Made by a program: the position numbers and the translations under genes. Under the pieces are notes generated by a model. The model was not told the origin of the DNA, searched no databases, and saw only the letters and a program-made list of their open reading frames with translations. From Bacteroidales bacterium UBA3388 (GTDB taxonomy: Bacteria; Bacteroidota; Bacteroidia; Bacteroidales; P3), in the NCBI GenBank assembly GCA_002358855.1, contig DEPQ01000063.1, positions 1 to 50,462 of the forward strand: a stretch of DNA of 50,462 nucleotides, in the 5' to 3' direction. Below are positions 34,430-44,336 of the stretch, piece after piece (the first letter of the stretch is position 1; the number at the start of each line of letters is the position of its first letter).

Positions 34430-34771
34430 ATGAGTAAGAAGAATAGTAATAGAATAGGAGTTGTCTATTCAACTAATCCTGACTTTCAATACGAAGAAAT
34501 AGAAGAATTTGAACAAGAAACTTTGCCTAATAATCAGCAAAAGTTATATGTGCAATTGGATAAAAAACAACGAGCAGGTAAACAAGTAACTTTAATTACA
34601 GGATTTGTAGGAACAAGTGAGGATTTAGAAATTTTAGGCAAAGAATTAAAGAATAAATGTGGTGTTGGAGGCAGTGTGAAGAATGGAGAAATACTTTTGC
34701 AAGGTGATTTCCGTCAAAAAGTGATGGATTACTTAGTTCAAAAAGATTATAAGGTAAAACAAAGAGGATAA
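34430..34771 (+). CDS. SUI1/eIF1-like translation factor (YciH family)
   Basis: A 113-residue protein whose second half (about 48-110) is a SUI1 domain, with KQVTLITGFVGT, CGVGGSVKNGEILLQG and FRQKVMDYL. Bacterial YciH resembles eukaryotic eIF1 and may affect start-codon selection or non-canonical initiation. This is of some interest in Bacteroidota, where Shine-Dalgarno sites are scarce. It is cotranscribed with the kinase and cinA genes. Confidence 0.92.
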   Translation: MSKKNSNRIGVVYSTNPDFQYEEIEEFEQETLPNNQQKLYVQLDKKQRAGKQVTLITGFVGTSEDLEILGKELKNKCGVGGSVKNGEILLQGDFRQKVMDYLVQKDYKVKQRG

Positions 34772-34777
34772 ATCATT

Positions 34778-36031
34778 ATGGTACAAGTTGAAATTATCAA
34801 TATAGGAGACGAACTCTTGATAGGACAAGTCGTAAACACTAATGCAAGTCAAATGGCTCAAAAGTTAAATTCCTATGGCTTTAATGTTTTGGCGACAAGC
34901 GTTATTGGGGATAGTGGAAATCAAATAAGAGAAAGTTTAGACATCGCTTTGAAAAGAGCAGATTGCGTATTGATAACAGGAGGACTTGGACCTACGAAAG
35001 ATGATATTACAAAAAAAATCTTAGCCGAATATTTTGAAAGCGGTTTGATTATAAACAAAGAAGTAGAGCAACATGTAAAATCTTATTTTACAAGAAAGCA
35101 ACTTCCTTTTACTGAAACAAATCGTGCACAAGCCTTAGTGCCTGAGAAATGCAAAGTAATATTTAATCCTGTTGGCACAGCACCGGGTATGTGTTTTGAA
35201 AAAAATGGCAAATTGATTGTTTCAATGCCGGGAGTACCTTTTGAAATGCGACTAATGATGGAAAAAGTGATTGAAATTATGCAGAAATTTTTCAATCAAC
35301 GCACAAAAATTCTTCATAAGACTCTTTTGTATGCGAACATTGGCGAAAGTTTTCTTTCAGATATGATTTGCGATTTTGAAGACACTCTTCCTAAATATAT
35401 TTCCTTAGCATACTTGCCAAAAAGCAATACAATACGGCTAAGACTTACTGCAAAAACCGATGAAGATATAGATTTAGAAAAAATTCTTGATGAAAAAGTA
35501 AATCAACTTATTGCCTTGACAAAAGAATACTTTATGGGATTTGAAATAGACAATGTTGCAGCAATTTTAGGCAAAGAGTTAATTTCTTTAAACAAAACTT
35601 TAAGTGTCGCAGAGAGTTGTACAGGTGGATATATCGCTCATTTAATTACTTCAAATGCAGGTTCCTCAAAATATTTTAAAGGAAGCGTAACCGCATACGC
35701 TAATCAAACAAAAGAAAATATTTTAGGAGTAGAGAAAGATAGTCTATTAAAATTTGGAGCAGTTAGTAAAGAAGTAGCATTGCAAATGTCAGAGGGAGTA
35801 ATGATGGCTTTGCAAACCGATTATGCTATTTCTACAACGGGGATTGCAGGACCAGAGGGCGGAAGTGAAGAAAAACCTATTGGAACAGTGTGGATAAGTG
35901 TTTGTTCTTCTAAAACGAAAGTAGCCGAAAAGTATTTCTTTCCGACTACTCGCGATAATTTTATTGAAAGAGTAAGCAATCAAGCTTTACTTATGCTAAT
36001 CAAATTGATTAAACAGGAAAAACCTTCTTAA
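34778..36031 (+). CDS. cinA: CinA: ADP-ribose pyrophosphatase/nicotinamide-nucleotide amidase
   Basis: A 417-residue, full-length two-domain CinA. The N-terminal MoaB/MogA-like domain has IINIGDELLIGQ and the TGGLGPTKDD segment (about 69-78), which binds the pyrophosphate. The C-terminal amidase domain (about 262-415) has SVAESCTGGYIAHLI and the STTGIAGPEGG loop. It hydrolyses NMN in pyridine-nucleotide recycling, and its N-terminal domain cleaves ADP-ribose. It is the last gene of the nine-gene operon and ends two bases before the convergent stress-protein gene. Confidence 0.93.
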   Translation: MVQVEIINIGDELLIGQVVNTNASQMAQKLNSYGFNVLATSVIGDSGNQIRESLDIALKRADCVLITGGLGPTKDDITKKILAEYFESGLIINKEVEQHVKSYFTRKQLPFTETNRAQALVPEKCKVIFNPVGTAPGMCFEKNGKLIVSMPGVPFEMRLMMEKVIEIMQKFFNQRTKILHKTLLYANIGESFLSDMICDFEDTLPKYISLAYLPKSNTIRLRLTAKTDEDIDLEKILDEKVNQLIALTKEYFMGFEIDNVAAILGKELISLNKTLSVAESCTGGYIAHLITSNAGSSKYFKGSVTAYANQTKENILGVEKDSLLKFGAVSKEVALQMSEGVMMALQTDYAISTTGIAGPEGGSEEKPIGTVWISVCSSKTKVAEKYFFPTTRDNFIERVSNQALLMLIKLIKQEKPS

Positions 36032-36033
36032 TT

Positions 36034-36897
36034 TTATAGGAAATTAGCAGACATTCCTATTTTTTTTAAGGGAATACAAAGAACAGGAGTTCGCGATAGA
36101 CGTATGATTTCTCTGCCTCTATCGTCTATTCTAAATTCTTCGCTTTCATCTTTATTCATAACCATAACAATGTCTACGTTTGTGTTAGGTGAGTTTGCGT
36201 AATTGATGATTTTTTTTGTAAAATCTTTGCTACTATTTAAGTTTTCAAAGATTACCCAATCGCAATCAACACCTTTTGATTTTATAAATTCCTTTACATT
36301 TTCACCTATTTTGTTTACTCTAAATGAGATTTCTTTTTCTTTATCCCAAATGCCAGAACACATTGTTATTTTTGCATTATAGTGTTTTGCCCATGCAATT
36401 GCGTCAGCTACTTTTTGCCGACTGCTTAAATAAAGCTCCAATGGGATTAAGATATTTTTGATTTCTTTTTCTTGATAGCTTTGTTTTAAAGCTAAAATAG
36501 GGATATTTGTTAATCTTAGTAATTTATGAGTATTTGCTCCAATAACTTCTGTCGTTTCTTCATTAGAGACCAAAAGTATTATCAAATCTATGTTTTCTTC
36601 TTTGCAGAAATTTACTATTTCTTTTGAGATGTTCCCTTTTCTTACATGAGGAATAATTTCTAATCCAAAAGAATTTTTAATCCTTTCTTTTATTAAAGGG
36701 AATTTTGACTCTACACAATTTTCCAAAGTATTGTTATAAGATGCGAATAGTCTGCTAAAAAATCCGTTTTCTTCAACAACATTAAGTAGATGTAAGGAAG
36801 AGTTTTTTGAGAATAAATGTTTATAACTTCTTAGACACAAATTCAAAGATGTTTCATTAAAATCGGTTACTATTAAAATGTTATCGTATAATTTCAT
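36034..36897 (-). CDS. Tandem universal stress protein (UspA family)
   Basis: A 287-residue protein with two Usp domains, about 1-140 and 148-280. The first begins YDNILIVTDFNETS and ends in an NTHKLLRLTNIPILAL-type segment. The second begins IKNILIPLELY and ends DRGREIIRLSRTPVLCIP. The G-2x-G-9x-G(S/T) ATP-binding motif is degenerate in both halves, so nucleotide binding is uncertain. Its role is presumably stress survival. Its last codons overlap the terminator of the convergent cinA operon. Confidence 0.85.
   Translation of the reverse strand: MKLYDNILIVTDFNETSLNLCLRSYKHLFSKNSSLHLLNVVEENGFFSRLFASYNNTLENCVESKFPLIKERIKNSFGLEIIPHVRKGNISKEIVNFCKEENIDLIILLVSNEETTEVIGANTHKLLRLTNIPILALKQSYQEKEIKNILIPLELYLSSRQKVADAIAWAKHYNAKITMCSGIWDKEKEISFRVNKIGENVKEFIKSKGVDCDWVIFENLNSSKDFTKKIINYANSPNTNVDIVMVMNKDESEEFRIDDRGREIIRLSRTPVLCIPLKKIGMSANFL
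36036..36067 (+). terminator. Terminator of the YugP-cinA operon, inside the usp 3' end
   Basis: ATAGGAA (36036-36042) pairs with TTCCTAT (36054-36060), followed by seven further T residues (36061-36067). It terminates plus-strand transcription 5 bases after the cinA stop while also encoding the last codons of the convergent usp gene. Confidence 0.75.
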
Positions 36898-37112
36898 AAT
36901 AAAAAATTATTTGGTTCTTTATTTAAAACAAATAAATCGGCGTAATGTTGTGTTAATTCACTAAAAAATAAAAAAATAATTTGCTATAATGTTTAGTCTT
37001 CTATAATAATGTTTATATCGTTTTGACAGACTTTTGTTATTTTTTCTAAATTTTTGGTAATTGCAACGAAAGAAAGATTTTATCAACTTATTCCTTTTAG
37101 TATTAAAAATTA

Positions 37113-37143
37113 GTTGATTATTTCAAAAAAAATAGTATTTTTG
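37113..37143 (+). promoter_or_regulatory. Promoter of guaB operon
   Basis: GTTG (37113-37116), a 19-base spacer and a perfect TATTTTTG (37136-37143). The start site should be near 37148-37150, about 13 bases before the guaB ATG. The rest of the 265-base gap to the divergent usp gene is AT-rich, and I saw no riboswitch-like structure in it. Confidence 0.65.
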
Positions 37144-37162
37144 CACGAAAATATATTGAGAA

Positions 37163-38629
37163 ATGTTTTCAGATTCTAAAAAATTTGTAGGAGAGGGACT
37201 TACTTACGATGATGTTTTGTTGGTTCCTGCATATTCAGAAATAATTCCAAGAGATGTAAGAGTGAACTCAATGTTCAGCCGTAATATTGCGGTAAATATT
37301 CCTATTGTTTCTGCGGCTATGGATACAGTAACAGAAGCAAAATTGGCTATTGCAATGGCGCAAGAAGGGGGAATAGGTGTCTTACACAAAAATATGTCAA
37401 TTGAAAAGCAAGCTGCAGAAGTTCTAAAAGTAAAAAGGGCTGAGAATGGTATGATTACCGACCCTATAACTTTGAGTGAAAATGCTATCGTGAAAGATGC
37501 TCTTAGAATGATGAAGGAATATTCTATTGGAGGGATACCTGTTGTGGATAATAATGAAAAATTAATAGGTATTGTTACTAATAGAGATTTGCGTTTTGAG
37601 AGAAACATAAATCGTCCTATTCGTGAAATTATGACAAAAGAAGTTATCACTGCTCCACAAGGTACAGACTTTGAGCAAGCAGCTGATATTTTGCAAAATC
37701 ACAGAATAGAAAAGTTGCCAGTTGTTGATTCTGCTGGAAAACTTGTAGGTTTAATAACATATAGAGACATAATAAAATTAAAAGAACGTCCAAACGCTTG
37801 TAAAGATAAAATGGGACGTTTGAGAGTTGCTGCTGGTATAGGTGTAACTCGCGATATGGATGAAAGAATTGATGCTGTTGTCGCAGCAGGTGTTGATGCT
37901 ATTGTTATCGATACTGCGCATGGACATTCTAAAAACGTAATTGATACTCTTAAAAGAGTGAAACCTAAATATCCAAATATTGATATTGTTTGTGGAAACA
38001 TTGCAACTGCAGAAGCAGCTATTGCACTTGCTGACGCAGGCGCAGATGCAGTAAAAGTAGGTATTGGACCAGGAAGTATTTGTACTACAAGAGTTATGGC
38101 AGGTATAGGTGTACCTCAATTAACAGCCGTTTATGATGTTGCAAAGGCTTTGGAAGGAAGAGGAGTACCTGTGATTGCTGACGGAGGTATTCGTTATTCT
38201 GGTGATATTGTTAAAGCATTGGCAGCAGGTGCAAGTACAATTATGGCTGGTAGTCTTTTGGCAGGTGTAGAAGAAAGTCCAGGAGACACAATCATTATGG
38301 AAGGAAGAAAATTCAAGTCTTACAGAGGTATGGGTTCTCTTGACGCTATGCAACAAGGTTCAAAAGATCGTTATTTCCAAGATATGGAAGACGATATTAA
38401 GAAATTAGTTCCAGAAGGTATTGTTGGACGTGTTCCATACAAAGGAACAGTTAGCGAAGTTATTTATCAACTTGTTGGAGGCTTGAAAGCAGGAATGGGA
38501 TACACAGGAAGTATTGATGTAGAAGCTTTAAGAAAAGCAAAATTCATCAAAATAACTGCAGCAGGCTATGCGGAAAGTCACCCACACGACATTACAATTA
38601 CAAAAGAAGCACCAAACTATTCAAGATAA
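37163..38629 (+). CDS. guaB: Inosine-5'-monophosphate dehydrogenase
   Basis: A 488-residue IMPDH with the usual parts: N-terminal catalytic segment (LTYDDVLLVPAYS from 13), paired CBS domains (about 95-205) that sense purine nucleotides, the catalytic loop GIGPGSICTTR with nucleophile C307, and the flap region after MQQGSKDRYF. It oxidises IMP to XMP, the committed step to GMP. It heads the eight-gene operon that ends at lpxD; the next start lies 7 bases downstream. Confidence 0.97.
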   Translation: MFSDSKKFVGEGLTYDDVLLVPAYSEIIPRDVRVNSMFSRNIAVNIPIVSAAMDTVTEAKLAIAMAQEGGIGVLHKNMSIEKQAAEVLKVKRAENGMITDPITLSENAIVKDALRMMKEYSIGGIPVVDNNEKLIGIVTNRDLRFERNINRPIREIMTKEVITAPQGTDFEQAADILQNHRIEKLPVVDSAGKLVGLITYRDIIKLKERPNACKDKMGRLRVAAGIGVTRDMDERIDAVVAAGVDAIVIDTAHGHSKNVIDTLKRVKPKYPNIDIVCGNIATAEAAIALADAGADAVKVGIGPGSICTTRVMAGIGVPQLTAVYDVAKALEGRGVPVIADGGIRYSGDIVKALAAGASTIMAGSLLAGVEESPGDTIIMEGRKFKSYRGMGSLDAMQQGSKDRYFQDMEDDIKKLVPEGIVGRVPYKGTVSEVIYQLVGGLKAGMGYTGSIDVEALRKAKFIKITAAGYAESHPHDITITKEAPNYSR

Positions 38630-38636
38630 TTTGAAG

Positions 38637-40655
38637 ATGAAAAAAATATTTGTTCTTTTTGCTTTGTTTGTTTCGGCATTAAGTCTTAATTTAATGGCTC
38701 AAACAGATGAAGACGTTGTCATGGAAGTTGCAGGAGAGAAAATATCTAAGGCAGAGTTCTTAAAAATGTATAGTAAGAATAACCTTACTCCTGGAAATAT
38801 AAATAAGGCAGATTTAGATGCTTATCTTGATCTTTATATCAACTATAAACTAAAACTTTTGCAAGCAAAAGAATTGGGATTAGATACAGCTCAATCTTAT
38901 TTAGAGGAAGTTGAAAAGTATAGACAACAACTTATTGTTCCATATCTTAATGATGCACAAGTAACTCAGTCGTTGATAGAGGAAGCTTATGAAAGAACAA
39001 AAACGTTTGTTAGAGCATCTCATATTTTAATTGCGTTGCCAGAAAATGCTAACCCAACTGATACACTCAATGCTTATAATAAAGCCATAAATCTTAGGGA
39101 AAGAGCATTAAAAGGAGAAGATTTTTCTGTTTTAGCAAAGCAATATTCAGACGATCCTTCGGCGAAAGACAAAAAAGAACAAAACTATAAAGGGAATGGT
39201 GGTGATTTAGGATATTTTACTTCAATGACAATGATTTATCCTTTTGAAAACGCTTGTTATTCTATGAATGTAGGGGAAATATCCACTCCTATAAAAACAC
39301 GTTTTGGTTATCACATCATTAAATTAACAGATAAAATTCCTGCTTTTTGCAGTAGTGTGGACGTAGCTCATATTTGGGTGGGGAAAGAAAAACGTTCAGA
39401 ACAAGAAAGTGAGACAATAATCAATGAAGTTTATGCAAAATTGCAAGAAGGTAATGTTTCATTTGACTCTCTTGTAAAAGTTTATTCTGATGATAAGTCT
39501 TCTGTAAGCACAGGAGGCGTTTTGAAAAATCAAAAAATAAACACAATTCCTGTAAATTATGTTATGCAACTCTCAAAATTAAAAGAAGGAGAGATTTCTG
39601 CACCTTTTCAAACACCTTTTGGTTGGCATATAATCAAGCCAATTCGCTATAAAGAAATTCCAAGTTTAGAACAACAAAGGAGTGCTATTGAAAACAGAAT
39701 TTCAAAAGACGAAAGAAGTTTCAAATCACTGGAATCATTTGCAGAAAAATCCAAAAAAGAATATGGATTTGTTGAAGATAAAGATTTGTTAAAAGAGATT
39801 GAAAAAATAATTACTGATTCGGTCTTTGCTGCATCTTGGACAATTCCTACTGATTTTACAAATAATTCTGAATTGTTTAGAATAGGAGATTTTTCTTTCA
39901 CTGTTTATGATTTAGCAAAAGAGATAGAAAAACATCAACGCATACAACCTGCTGAATATATTCCTGCGTACTTGGAAAAAGTCTATAACACAGTAGTTTT
40001 AGAGCAAGTTGTGAATTATGCAGATAGCAAATTAGAAGAAAAATATCCTGAGATAAAATCGGATATGAAAGAATTTAGCGATGGAGTTTTGATTTTTTCT
40101 ATCACAGATAAAATGGTTTGGAACAAATCTTTAATAGATACACTTGGGTTACAAACATATTTTGCAGACAATCAATCAAAATATTATTGGGGAAAAAGAG
40201 CGAGTGTGACCCTTTGGAGTATTGATACAGAAAAGGAAAACACTGAGAAAGTGGAAAAACTACTTAAAAAAGCAATTCGTAAAGGTTGGACAAACGAAGA
40301 AACAAAAGCGAAATTATCTCAAAAACTTAAGATCAAGGAATCTGCAGATATAAATAAGAAAATTGTTTATAAGTGGAATAAATATGAAAAGGGAGATAAT
40401 AAGATGGTGGATTCTTTATTCTGGACAAACATTTTAGAAGAAAAAGGAGCGATTAAGTTCTGTGAAACAAAGAATAAAAAAATAACATTTTTGATATTAG
40501 ACTCTTGGATTGAGAGTGAACCAAAACAATTAGATGAATGCAGAGGTTTAGTAACATCTGATTACCAATCATTCTTAGAAAAACAATGGATAGAAGATTT
40601 AAGAGCAAAATATCAATACAAAATAAATCAACAAGTTTACGATAGCATAAAATAG
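38637..40655 (+). CDS. Periplasmic peptidyl-prolyl isomerase with two parvulin domains
   Basis: The start is ATG 38637, 7 bases after guaB, because it opens a signal peptide (ALFVSALSLNLMAQ); the frame's extension back to 38568 lies inside guaB. The 672-residue protein has parvulin (rotamase) domains at about 118-237 (VRASHILIA to GYHIIKL) and about 240-345 (VDVAHIWVG to GWHIIKP). A long C-terminal region follows without known motif. It is a SurA/PpiD-like folding helper for outer-membrane or T9SS proteins, paired with the surA-like gene 11 bases downstream. Confidence 0.88.
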   Translation: MKKIFVLFALFVSALSLNLMAQTDEDVVMEVAGEKISKAEFLKMYSKNNLTPGNINKADLDAYLDLYINYKLKLLQAKELGLDTAQSYLEEVEKYRQQLIVPYLNDAQVTQSLIEEAYERTKTFVRASHILIALPENANPTDTLNAYNKAINLRERALKGEDFSVLAKQYSDDPSAKDKKEQNYKGNGGDLGYFTSMTMIYPFENACYSMNVGEISTPIKTRFGYHIIKLTDKIPAFCSSVDVAHIWVGKEKRSEQESETIINEVYAKLQEGNVSFDSLVKVYSDDKSSVSTGGVLKNQKINTIPVNYVMQLSKLKEGEISAPFQTPFGWHIIKPIRYKEIPSLEQQRSAIENRISKDERSFKSLESFAEKSKKEYGFVEDKDLLKEIEKIITDSVFAASWTIPTDFTNNSELFRIGDFSFTVYDLAKEIEKHQRIQPAEYIPAYLEKVYNTVVLEQVVNYADSKLEEKYPEIKSDMKEFSDGVLIFSITDKMVWNKSLIDTLGLQTYFADNQSKYYWGKRASVTLWSIDTEKENTEKVEKLLKKAIRKGWTNEETKAKLSQKLKIKESADINKKIVYKWNKYEKGDNKMVDSLFWTNILEEKGAIKFCETKNKKITFLILDSWIESEPKQLDECRGLVTSDYQSFLEKQWIEDLRAKYQYKINQQVYDSIK

Positions 40656-40666
40656 ATAGAGGATTT

Positions 40667-42031
40667 ATGAAGAAATTATTCTCGTTATCAGTTTTGATTT
40701 CTATGTTTAATTTTGTTGCAATAGCACAAAATACCGGCAATGATGTAGTTGTAGATAAGGTAATAGCTATTGTAGGGCAAAATATGATTAAACAATCGGA
40801 ATTAGAAGGTGCTTTATTGCAACAAAAAATGAATAGCAAACTTATCATTGAAGATGAATTTGCAACAAAATGTGATTTATTAGAAGGAATGCTAATAAAT
40901 AAACTAATGCTTCATCAGGCAGAAGTTGATTCAATAGAGGTTACAGACGATGAAGTAAACAGAGAAATGGATAATAGAATAAGATATATGATTAGTGCTT
41001 ATGGTTCTCAGGAAAATTTAGAGAGACAAATGAGAAAATCATTAAGCGAAATCAAAGATTACTTCAAGGATGTTATTAGAGATAACATTATGATTTCTCA
41101 AATTGAGCAAAAACTCACAGGAACACTTTCTGTAACTCCACAAGAAGTTGTTGATTTTTATAATTCTATACCCAAAGATTCTCTTCCAACTATTGAGCAA
41201 GAGTATGAGTTTTCTCAAATAGTTAAAATACCACAAATATCAGAGGAAGAAAAAGAAAGTGTTAAGGCTCGACTAAATGATTATAGAGAAAGAATACTTA
41301 AAGGAACCAAATTCTCAACAATAGCAACTCTTTATTCAGAAGACCCTGCTTCTGCAAAGAAAGGTGGAGAGTTAGGTTTCTTTTCAAGAGGAGATATGGT
41401 AGGAGAATTTGAAAATGCAGCCTTTGCTCTTCAAGATGGAGAGATTTCTCCAATTATAGAAACCAAATATGGATTTCATATCATTCAAATGATTGAAAGA
41501 AGAGGAAATCAAGTAAATTGTCGTCATATATTATTACAACCAAAAGTAACTTCACAACAATTAGGCGAAGCCTACAAAGAATTAGAGGAAATAAAAGAAA
41601 AAATAGACAAAGGAGAAATAACCTTTGAAGAAGCGATAGTAAAATATTCTGACGATCCATCTAAGGTAAATCAAGGTTTGATAGTAAATCCTTATAATGC
41701 AAGTGCAATTTTTACAAAAGACGTAATAAATGAAACTATGTCAAATATTGAGAAAGTTGATTTTAATGCGATGAAACAAGGAGAAATCACAAAACCTGTT
41801 AAATTCAAAACAGAATTATCAGAAGCGTATAGATTGATAAAAGTAAATAGAAAAACTGATGCTCATAAAGTGGATTTAACTCTTGATTATGACAAGGTTC
41901 AAGCCTCAGCTTTGGATAATAAAAAGACAGAAATAATAAAAGAATGGGCAAATAAAAGATTGAAAAAAACGTATGTTAAAATTGATGCGGACTATCAATC
42001 TTGCGACTTCAAACTAAATTGGACTAAATAA
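40667..42031 (+). CDS. surA: SurA-like periplasmic chaperone/isomerase
   Basis: A 454-residue protein with a signal peptide (about 1-20, ending AIAQ), an N-terminal SurA chaperone region (VVDKVIAIVGQNMIKQSELE, 27-46), a parvulin domain at about 183-283 (SQIVKI to FHIIQM) and a second, less conserved one at about 288-390 (CRHILL onwards). It should guide unfolded beta-barrel proteins through the periplasm. It follows another parvulin gene, so this operon carries four isomerase domains in a row. Confidence 0.9.
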   Translation: MKKLFSLSVLISMFNFVAIAQNTGNDVVVDKVIAIVGQNMIKQSELEGALLQQKMNSKLIIEDEFATKCDLLEGMLINKLMLHQAEVDSIEVTDDEVNREMDNRIRYMISAYGSQENLERQMRKSLSEIKDYFKDVIRDNIMISQIEQKLTGTLSVTPQEVVDFYNSIPKDSLPTIEQEYEFSQIVKIPQISEEEKESVKARLNDYRERILKGTKFSTIATLYSEDPASAKKGGELGFFSRGDMVGEFENAAFALQDGEISPIIETKYGFHIIQMIERRGNQVNCRHILLQPKVTSQQLGEAYKELEEIKEKIDKGEITFEEAIVKYSDDPSKVNQGLIVNPYNASAIFTKDVINETMSNIEKVDFNAMKQGEITKPVKFKTELSEAYRLIKVNRKTDAHKVDLTLDYDKVQASALDNKKTEIIKEWANKRLKKTYVKIDADYQSCDFKLNWTK

Positions 42032-42035
42032 AACA

Positions 42036-42989
42036 ATGAACCAAGTAGAACAATTAGATAGCTTAATAAATAAATGCAATCTTTTAAAAAAAGAAATTGC
42101 AAAAGTTATTGTTGGGCAAAAAGATATAGTAAATCAAATACTTATATCAATTCTTTCTTCCGGACATTGTCTTTTAGTCGGCGTTCCAGGCTTAGCAAAG
42201 ACTCTTTTAGTCAATACAATTGCAAAAACCTTAGGCTTAACCTATAAAAGAATACAATTTACTCCTGATTTGATGCCTTCTGACATAATCGGGAGCGAAA
42301 TTTTAAATACAAACAGAGAGTTAGAGTTTATAAAAGGACCTTTATTTGCTAACATATTACTTGCAGACGAAATAAACCGAACACCACCTAAAACTCAATC
42401 CGCTTTATTAGAAGCAATGCAAGAACACAAAGTAACAGTAAATGCGAAAACCTATCCTTTGCAAGAACCTTTCTTTGTTTTAGCAACCCAAAACCCTATT
42501 GAACAAGAAGGAACCTATCCATTACCAGAAGCACAATTAGACAGATTTATGTTTATGCTTTGGTTAGACTATCCATCATTTGAAGAAGAAGTACAAATTC
42601 TAAAAAACACTACAACTGATAAAACAATAGAGGTAGAGAAAATATTAGAAATTCAAGACATTCTTGACATTCAAAACCTTATAAAGCAAGTTCCCGTTAG
42701 CGATAATGTATATGATTATGTAGTTTCTTTGGTTTCAAAAACCAGAAATAAAGGAAGTGAAATCGCAAACAAATATTTACAATGGGGAGCAGGACCTCGT
42801 GCCTCTCAATACTTAATAATGGGAGCAAAAGCACACGCAGTCTTAAACGGAAAGTATTCTCCTGATATTGAAGATGTAAATGCGATAGCCGTTGCTACAC
42901 TTCGTCATAGAATAGTTCTCAATTATGAAGCACAAGCAAACGGATACACAGCAGAGACAATAATTAAAGAACTAATAAAAAGTAAATAG
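42036..42989 (+). CDS. MoxR-family AAA+ ATPase
   Basis: A 317-residue MoxR ATPase with Walker A GVPGLAKT (49-56), Walker B LLADEINRTPPKTQSALLEAM near 108-128, sensor ATQNPIEQEGTYPLPEAQLDRF near 147-168, and the C-terminal lid region. MoxR proteins act as chaperones for VWA-domain or cofactor-bearing proteins. The usual partners in this phylum (DUF58 and Bat VWA proteins) do not follow; the next gene encodes an unrelated secreted protein 4 bases away. Confidence 0.95.
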   Translation: MNQVEQLDSLINKCNLLKKEIAKVIVGQKDIVNQILISILSSGHCLLVGVPGLAKTLLVNTIAKTLGLTYKRIQFTPDLMPSDIIGSEILNTNRELEFIKGPLFANILLADEINRTPPKTQSALLEAMQEHKVTVNAKTYPLQEPFFVLATQNPIEQEGTYPLPEAQLDRFMFMLWLDYPSFEEEVQILKNTTTDKTIEVEKILEIQDILDIQNLIKQVPVSDNVYDYVVSLVSKTRNKGSEIANKYLQWGAGPRASQYLIMGAKAHAVLNGKYSPDIEDVNAIAVATLRHRIVLNYEAQANGYTAETIIKELIKSK

Positions 42990-42993
42990 CATA

Positions 42994-44331
42994 ATGAAAA
43001 AGGTATTATATTTTTTTATAGCAAACTTATTCGTATTAACTCTTGTAGCACAACCAGCAAGAGAAAGAAATCCAATAACCGATAATACGAAAACAACAAA
43101 TCAAACACAACAAGCCATTGGACTTCAAGGCGATGGTTGTAACTATCTAATGGTTTCACAACCTCCAAAGCCCAAAAAAGGTAAGACAACAAAGAAACAA
43201 CAACCAACAGAACCATATTATCCTGAAAAAATTGAAGCATACATTTGTTTTGAGCCATCTTCTGCCTACTACACCGAAGAAGGCTTAAATATATTAGACA
43301 GTATTTATTCTATTGCCTTTGCACAAGCAAATACCAAGTTCTATAAAATGACAATAGATGCCTTTGACGATGCAGAACCATTGAACGAACTCAACGCATC
43401 ATTAGCTCGCGACAGAGCAGCAATGATATTCAACTATTTCTCTTCAAGAGAAGGAACAGAATTTATAATAAAGCGAACACCAAGCACCTATACACACTCT
43501 TGCAGTGGTGAAATGCCATACTACATCAAATACAAAATGCCATTTGACTTCAAATGGACAAGTCTTTACAACAAAAGCGAAGAAGAAAGAACCAAAGACG
43601 GAATCAATTTAGTAGGAAAAGTAAGATTACTCATAGAAGACGACCCAGAAGGCTGTCTTGGAGAATACTTTGACTACTATTACCCATCACAAGACTCAGT
43701 TCTATCAGGCAATCACGCAAGCATAACAATACCAAAAGGAGCATTAGAATCAATAACTCATACAAAAGACACAATAGAATACACATGCAATATTTCTTAT
43801 AAAGAATTTATGAGTTTTGAAGAACTAACAAGCAACTACCACTTAATCCCTCACAAAAAGCAATACCTAATAAACGCAGGTTATATAGTAATTGACGCAG
43901 AGCATCAGCCAGATTATCACTCTTGTCAAAACAAAGAAAATTTCCAACCTATCATAAACGTAAGAGTTCCAATAGAATTACAACAAAATGACGCAAGATT
44001 GAAATTCTACGCAAAAGTTTACGACAATAAAGGCAAACCAATCTACAAATCAATACCTACTAAAAAAGAAAAAGACAAAGAAACAAAACTTCAAACCCTT
44101 ACAGTAGATCTTACAGCCTTTCAATTAGACACCATTTATCTTGGTAAAAAAGTTGAAGAAAAAGAATTATCAGACTATTTCTTCTCTGCAAAAGAAGGAG
44201 AACCAGGAGCATTTCAAGCAATGGGCGGTTGGCTTAAACCATACAAGCTAAACAAAAAAGGACAATATATTATCAAGAAGCAAATGCAAATGGTGCTTCG
44301 TAAACCTATTGGAGAGATAATAGAAGAATAA
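42994..44331 (+). CDS. Secreted protein of unknown function with a possible OmpA-like segment
   Basis: A 445-residue protein with a signal peptide (about 1-19) and a Lys/Pro-rich stretch (about 58-72). Residues about 80-150 end in LNASLARDRAAMIFNYF (133-149), which resembles the NxxLSxxRAxxV helix of OmpA-like peptidoglycan-binding domains, although the rest of the motif is degenerate. Residues 150-445 match nothing I know. It sits between moxR and a TlpA-like lipoprotein gene with 4-5 base gaps, so it belongs to the operon; an outer-membrane or wall-associated role is a guess. Confidence 0.65.
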   Translation: MKKVLYFFIANLFVLTLVAQPARERNPITDNTKTTNQTQQAIGLQGDGCNYLMVSQPPKPKKGKTTKKQQPTEPYYPEKIEAYICFEPSSAYYTEEGLNILDSIYSIAFAQANTKFYKMTIDAFDDAEPLNELNASLARDRAAMIFNYFSSREGTEFIIKRTPSTYTHSCSGEMPYYIKYKMPFDFKWTSLYNKSEEERTKDGINLVGKVRLLIEDDPEGCLGEYFDYYYPSQDSVLSGNHASITIPKGALESITHTKDTIEYTCNISYKEFMSFEELTSNYHLIPHKKQYLINAGYIVIDAEHQPDYHSCQNKENFQPIINVRVPIELQQNDARLKFYAKVYDNKGKPIYKSIPTKKEKDKETKLQTLTVDLTAFQLDTIYLGKKVEEKELSDYFFSAKEGEPGAFQAMGGWLKPYKLNKKGQYIIKKQMQMVLRKPIGEIIEE

Positions 44332-44336
44332 AGAAA

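Noticed and set aside
36898..37162. Possible purine riboswitch upstream of guaB
   Set aside because: The predicted leader is only about 13 bases, too short for a riboswitch, and no conserved aptamer pattern is visible.
38568..38636. Extension of the parvulin gene back into guaB
   Set aside because: The ATG at 38637 begins a clear signal peptide; the upstream part merely reads guaB in another frame.
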